This document shows, in pieces, positions 59,641 to 64,000 of a stretch of 64,000 nucleotides of DNA; the stretch's first letter is position 1; every line of letters begins with the position of its first letter. A program made the translations under genes and the position numbers. The stretch is from NCBI GenBank assembly GCA_949152475.1, contig OX424556.1:55076451-55140450 (forward strand). The letters are read 5' to 3'. The notes under the pieces are model-generated. The model was not told where the DNA came from. It did not search any database and worked only from the letters and a program-made list of their open reading frames with translations. The stretch is from Terebella lapidaria (Eukaryota; Annelida; Polychaeta; Terebellida; Terebellidae).

Positions 59641-61970
59641 GGCATTTAGTCCATCTTCACTCGGATTGTGACGTACGTAATACACTCCCTGGTATGGGAA
59701 AAATTCATTATGTTTACATCGGCCAAGTCTTCCCTGTTTTAATGCTTACTGCAGATCAACGGATCATTTCGACGACAACACGAACGGGCTCAATACGAAA
59801 GTCCCAATTGAAAACACTGGTGGAATGACGGGCGACAATTCATCAACAGCCAAAAGCTTGAACCACTAGGATTTTCTCTGTTCATATTGCAATTCCATTA
59901 ATATCAGTTTCTCTCAACATTTGCTTTAGCATTGATTTTTGACCATCATTTCACCCAAAGCAATCACTATTTTGTGCAATCGGATACCACTGCATTTCGT
60001 GGCTTTGTTCATACCAAACTATCTTGTTTCGAATGCCAACTGCAAATCAATTGTTGTTTCAGCACAAGATTGATCAGATTTTATCGTCGTTTTATCCGGC
60101 AATATTTCTGTATGTTAAATTGTCCTTGAATGCCAGACAGTGTGACAAAACCAACAGCTTACACTGGGTTGGACGGCGTTTTAGCTACACCGTGATTAAA
60201 CCTTCTCATCCAGCGAAAAACTCAACTGCTGTCTACGCCAGGGAGTGCTTCTATTCTCTATTTAATTGTAATAAACTGTGTCGTATCTTATTTGTTTCCG
60301 AATTGTTTTCCATTTCTATGCGGAACCCACGAACTAACCTGGTCCTCAGAATAAAAGCAGCGATTCTGCGGATGTCAGTGGGGGATCTTTAAGACATTCT
60401 ATACAACGCTGTAAAGATCGAGAGTGGTGATATATGTACGAACATCTCCTCAACAGTCCTCGAAACAGATCGGTCAGATATATAATGGGATTCGCCGGAG
60501 TCGGGATCATGTCCGTTAAAGTAAGTTGCGACGTAAAGAGCAGATGTGTGGAGGAAGCGTCACATGACCCAAAAGAACAGTCCATTACGACTGCGAATGG
60601 GGAGGGGGGGGGGGGGGGGAGGTATAACTTAGTGACCTCGACATCCTTTTGTGCATCAGCTCTAGACGCTGTCTACATTTAGTTGTGGGCCTGTTGGAAC
60701 TCTGTTATCTCTATGAGAAAAGTATTCTGTTACCTCTAAGACAAAAGAGTTTTGCATATAAACAAATGATGTGTATTAATAAAACCTGAATGTAAACAAA
60801 TGCCTGAATTGCCCATGAGAAAGTCCACATCTAGTAGTGTTTCCAGTTGGTTTCTGTAGATGGGGTAATAACCGATTATTACATTATTATATATGTCTGA
60901 AATCATAGTCTCCTGTAGTGTATAGGGCCTACCATATCTAAGTGAGCGAGTATCTAGTGACATTGATGATCGAAAATTATAGACATGACCATCAAAATAT
61001 AGATGGACCATGCGATAACCATAAAATTAGGCCCATTAAATTGAAATTGTACATTTGAAAATTTAAGCTTTCAGACCATCACTTCAAATCATGCAATACA
61101 ACACAATCAATCAACTTTGACAGTAGTCGTACTAACAATAGTTTTTGCAACTACTGTTAATGAGATTTAAGGTCATCATATCATAACTGCACATAATATC
61201 AATACATGATATACAAAATTATGCAATGCAACATGCTGTTGCTAAACGTGAACTTGAACAAACAGTCAGCTACATAGGGTGCTACCATGTACCATATATC
61301 ATGCGTGCCACAGGATATCACTCAATAAACATCACTTGACCACTGGTCATAACGCTCATATCTGTGCTCTCTGACAACATTTTCTGATAATGTTCTCCGA
61401 TAAATTCTGATCCTGAGCAAGTATGTTGATGTTTGATAGAATCTACCAGAGCTGATATTCAGTGTGATATCAATCTATATCAGAATATGCAGGTTCCCAA
61501 CTGTTTTAGGCGAAATCGACTGCACAAGTAGGTAAAACGAGGCCGCAGTATTACATCTTATTATCCGTGATCTCCAATGTCTCAAAGAATCATGATGTCA
61601 CTCAATAAACATCACTTGAGCAGAAATTCCGAGATATTTCTAAAATTCCAGTCCATGGAACAAACATAGGATCCAAATATCATACAAGATCATAGGAAAT
61701 TGAAATTATATCTTACGAACACTATTCTGGAATATGAATTTTGATATGTAGCCTAGGTTTGTGATTTTGCAAACTGAACACACAAAGGCAATTCAACCAT
61801 ACACTGAGGTTATCAGTTCCTTTCGAAGTAAAGTCTTGGAGGAACAGTTGATACATTGGTATTAGATTTGTTACAATACCTGTATCAATCAGAATACTAC
61901 TTCAGATTCTTATACTCAGTGTACTATGCAAAATGGATTTGTTAAGGATTTATCTTTAGAATACTTTTGC
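59640..61970. other. Mixed repeat debris, G-run, no gene recognised
   Basis: 59750-59930 resembles 42350-42545. A G-rich run sits at about 60600-60620 (mostly G). 61436-61560 is a weak copy of the GGAGATAAAGGTT module. Plus-strand frames of up to 122 codons (60024-60392) match nothing I know. Confidence 0.4.
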
Positions 61971-63770
61971 AGATGTGCTCTGGTACTAGAAACAATATTT
62001 TGAGAGTTTAGGGCTCAAATTTGAAGAACAAGGTCAGGGTCACAAAATAGCAATTACTCCGTTCACATTCATGATTGATTTCTCAATTATTGTTGTATTT
62101 TTCGATGGCCGATTTCCCATCATTTACTATGTGATCAATTGTGGTATGACCAAAATTCCGTATTATGCCAAAAATAAAAAAATGTATTGATCATCAGCTG
62201 ACATCACTGAATTGTGATATTTCACGTAGTGGTAATTCCAACATCACTGACGGTATTCAAATGAATATAACATAATGTATGCAGTATAGATCACAGCACA
62301 AAAAAAAAAAACAGATTGTGAAGACATGATAGAGAATGATATGTCATGATAGAGAATAAAATCAAAATTAAAATTCCATTATTAATGTTTTCTAAGATTT
62401 TTGCCATGACTGAAGCTGAGCGGTCATAACCATAAGTTACAAGCGTTGTCCAATTATGAATCGAAACTATGGTATTAAGCCGCTGTAATGATAACATTTA
62501 ATACGCATGAAACAAATCCAGAGGGGTGGGGTGTAAAGGAGCGTCTTCACGGCTTGGGGCATAAAGGCCCTTAGCGGGGTGCTCATGACTTGACAAATTA
62601 TGTCCCAGGATTAGACAACAGATATGACATGTGGACGTGTTAATAATTTGTCACGTCTTATCACGTCAAGGACACCCAAACGTATGAGTCTATATAGAAA
62701 TCGTTCAATTTACTGGCATGTTTGATTGTATATAATTAGCAATTGACTAATGCTGTGACATAAATAAATGATATCTCCGGAATCACATTTCAGCACACGT
62801 ATTTCGTCCTCCATGTGAGTAAAGTCGGTGAATGGTCTTTCGATTATAAGCAAACAGAACAGGAAAATACGATCGAACAATGATGCAAATGAACAAACAA
62901 TGTTCCAGGTGTTTTCACAGTGTAGAACCGATACAGGCATCAATATCAAAGTTGATTATTGAAGAAGTTTGGCTTGTGTCTGAAAGAAGTGCATACCTGT
63001 TCTTTTCATCCATATAAATGGCTGATTTTCACATTTAAATGCACATTTGCCATGCTTCATATGTCAGTAGCTTCAAATGCGTGAAAGATGGCGAATGTTT
63101 AGATTGTGTTATGTCGTCACCGCGAACGCTGTGATTTATTTGTTGATCACAACAACAAGAACATCTCACGAGATGGTAACCAGCTGATTATATTAACGCC
63201 TGGAACGTGAAGGATGATATTAGTGTTTGCAGAAAATGTGTTGTAAGAGCACAGTGATTCGACGACTTTTAGAATACTAGATCAATGTTTCACTGAATAT
63301 GAAGGACCCCCTCGCATTCAAATCCACGTGCTACCAGAGAGTGTATCCTTAGTGTTATAATGTCCTCTTGCATCTTTTCTTATTACCTAACATCCAGGCG
63401 ACAATTATAATGGATAATAATCATTCCGTTCAATGAACGAACGCAGACATTTCTTTGAAATGTTGGGTTGTGAACGTCGTACGGTTAAGCGCAGTTATTA
63501 ATAAAGATAGGGGGATAGTACGGCAGAGTGAAATTTGCTGAAATCGTTTTCAATTAGCTAATACCATGGGAAGTAACTCCTATACTTGCCGACTACTGAC
63601 ATTTAAATATTGATATTGATCGCATGAGTACTGTATACTATGAAAGCTGAATATGCTAGACACCAACGCAAGAACGCTTTGATATCGTCACCACATCCGT
63701 GTTATGAAGCAACTGTCTGTATCATAACATTTATGTATAATGACTATTGGCTTCGTGGTTTTACCATATG
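61970..63770. repeat. Direct repeat M, copy 2
   Basis: Second copy of 57540-59640, about 4.15-4.37 kb downstream. It carries the sixth copy of the ATTTAATGACACA-type module at 62400-62740. Confidence 0.75.
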
Positions 63771-63824
63771 AACGTCTCGTTCAGTGTTTTCACACACATA
63801 CAAACGCAGTGCTGCCAGAGTATA

Positions 63825-63924
63825 CTTTTTTAAAAGTATTATACTTTTTTCTGGCCTTGGGTACATTTTTTATACTTTCTTTTTTGGCCTTGGGTACATT
63901 TTTTATACTTTTTGGGGGGGGGGG
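63825..63924. repeat. Short tandem repeat and G-run
   Basis: GGCCTTGGGTACATTTTTTA occurs twice, each followed by a TACTTT block, then a run of about 13 G. Low complexity, possibly a decayed element end. Confidence 0.7.
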
Positions 63925-64000
63925 GTTATGTCAGATTTTTCTGGCAAAACTGCCAAAAAGCCCACGAAAAAGCCCGCGAAGGCAATATCTAAACATTGTT

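Overview
This is a gene-poor, AT-rich stretch of an animal genome. The retroelement set points to a marine invertebrate: a tyrosine-recombinase (YR) retrotransposon with split direct repeats, a CR1/L2-group LINE carrying a 2A-like motif, and an L2-like LINE, all inside long diverged repeats with TGACCTTGACCTT-type motifs. A mollusc or other lophotrochozoan is my guess only. I see no intact host protein-coding gene, rRNA, tRNA or CRISPR array. Most open frames are chance ORFs in repeat DNA.

Nested element block (about 8.2-19.7 kb). On the minus strand a PAT/Ngaro-type YR retrotransposon spans 8372-19483. Its repeats have the order A1 - genes - B1 A2 B2: the 205-bp A repeat is at 19279-19483 and 8576-8780, and the 143-bp B repeat is at 8787-8929 and 8372-8514. 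It encodes Gag (SAM-like segment plus CCCH finger), RT, RNase H and YR, all now damaged. A CR1/L2-group LINE of about 5.2 kb (12288-17469) sits in gag, bounded by an 11-12-bp target duplication. This LINE has a 5' array of about five 166-bp tandem monomers, a hydrophobic leader ending in a 2A-like motif, an APE endonuclease, an RT and a poly-A tail. A 1.28-kb inverted-repeat DNA transposon with CACGGTGG ends and a 5-bp TATTA duplication (17999-19277) sits in the 5' region of the YR element. A foldback element (8181-8330) lies just outside.

Repeat landscape. Nearly all the rest is a mosaic of long, mostly direct, diverged repeat units of about 3-5 kb. Type-1 units lie at 1-5300, 5300-8175, 20160-24952 and 24953-29551; the last two are nearly identical and offset by about 4.7 kb. 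Type-2 units start at 29.7 kb and recur, rearranged, to the end of the window. Several modules recur six to eight times: a head module with GATAATTTAGTGACTAATAA, a module around GGAGATAAAGGTT, and a roughly 340-bp module containing ATTTAATGACACAATAGACA. Comparing copies reveals pre-insertion sites for several small mobile elements.

Other features: an L2-like LINE remnant at about 39.75-41.27 kb split by a palindromic MITE; a recent 1,376-bp tandem duplication at 46317-49070; a repeated segment (49.07-50.5 and 55.25-56.6 kb) carrying weak trypsin-like pseudo-exon remnants; an (ATTC)n microsatellite at 37.2 kb; and G-runs near 60.6 and 63.9 kb. The coherent biology is layered transposition: long repeats, then a YR element, then LINE and DNA-transposon insertions into it, followed by decay.
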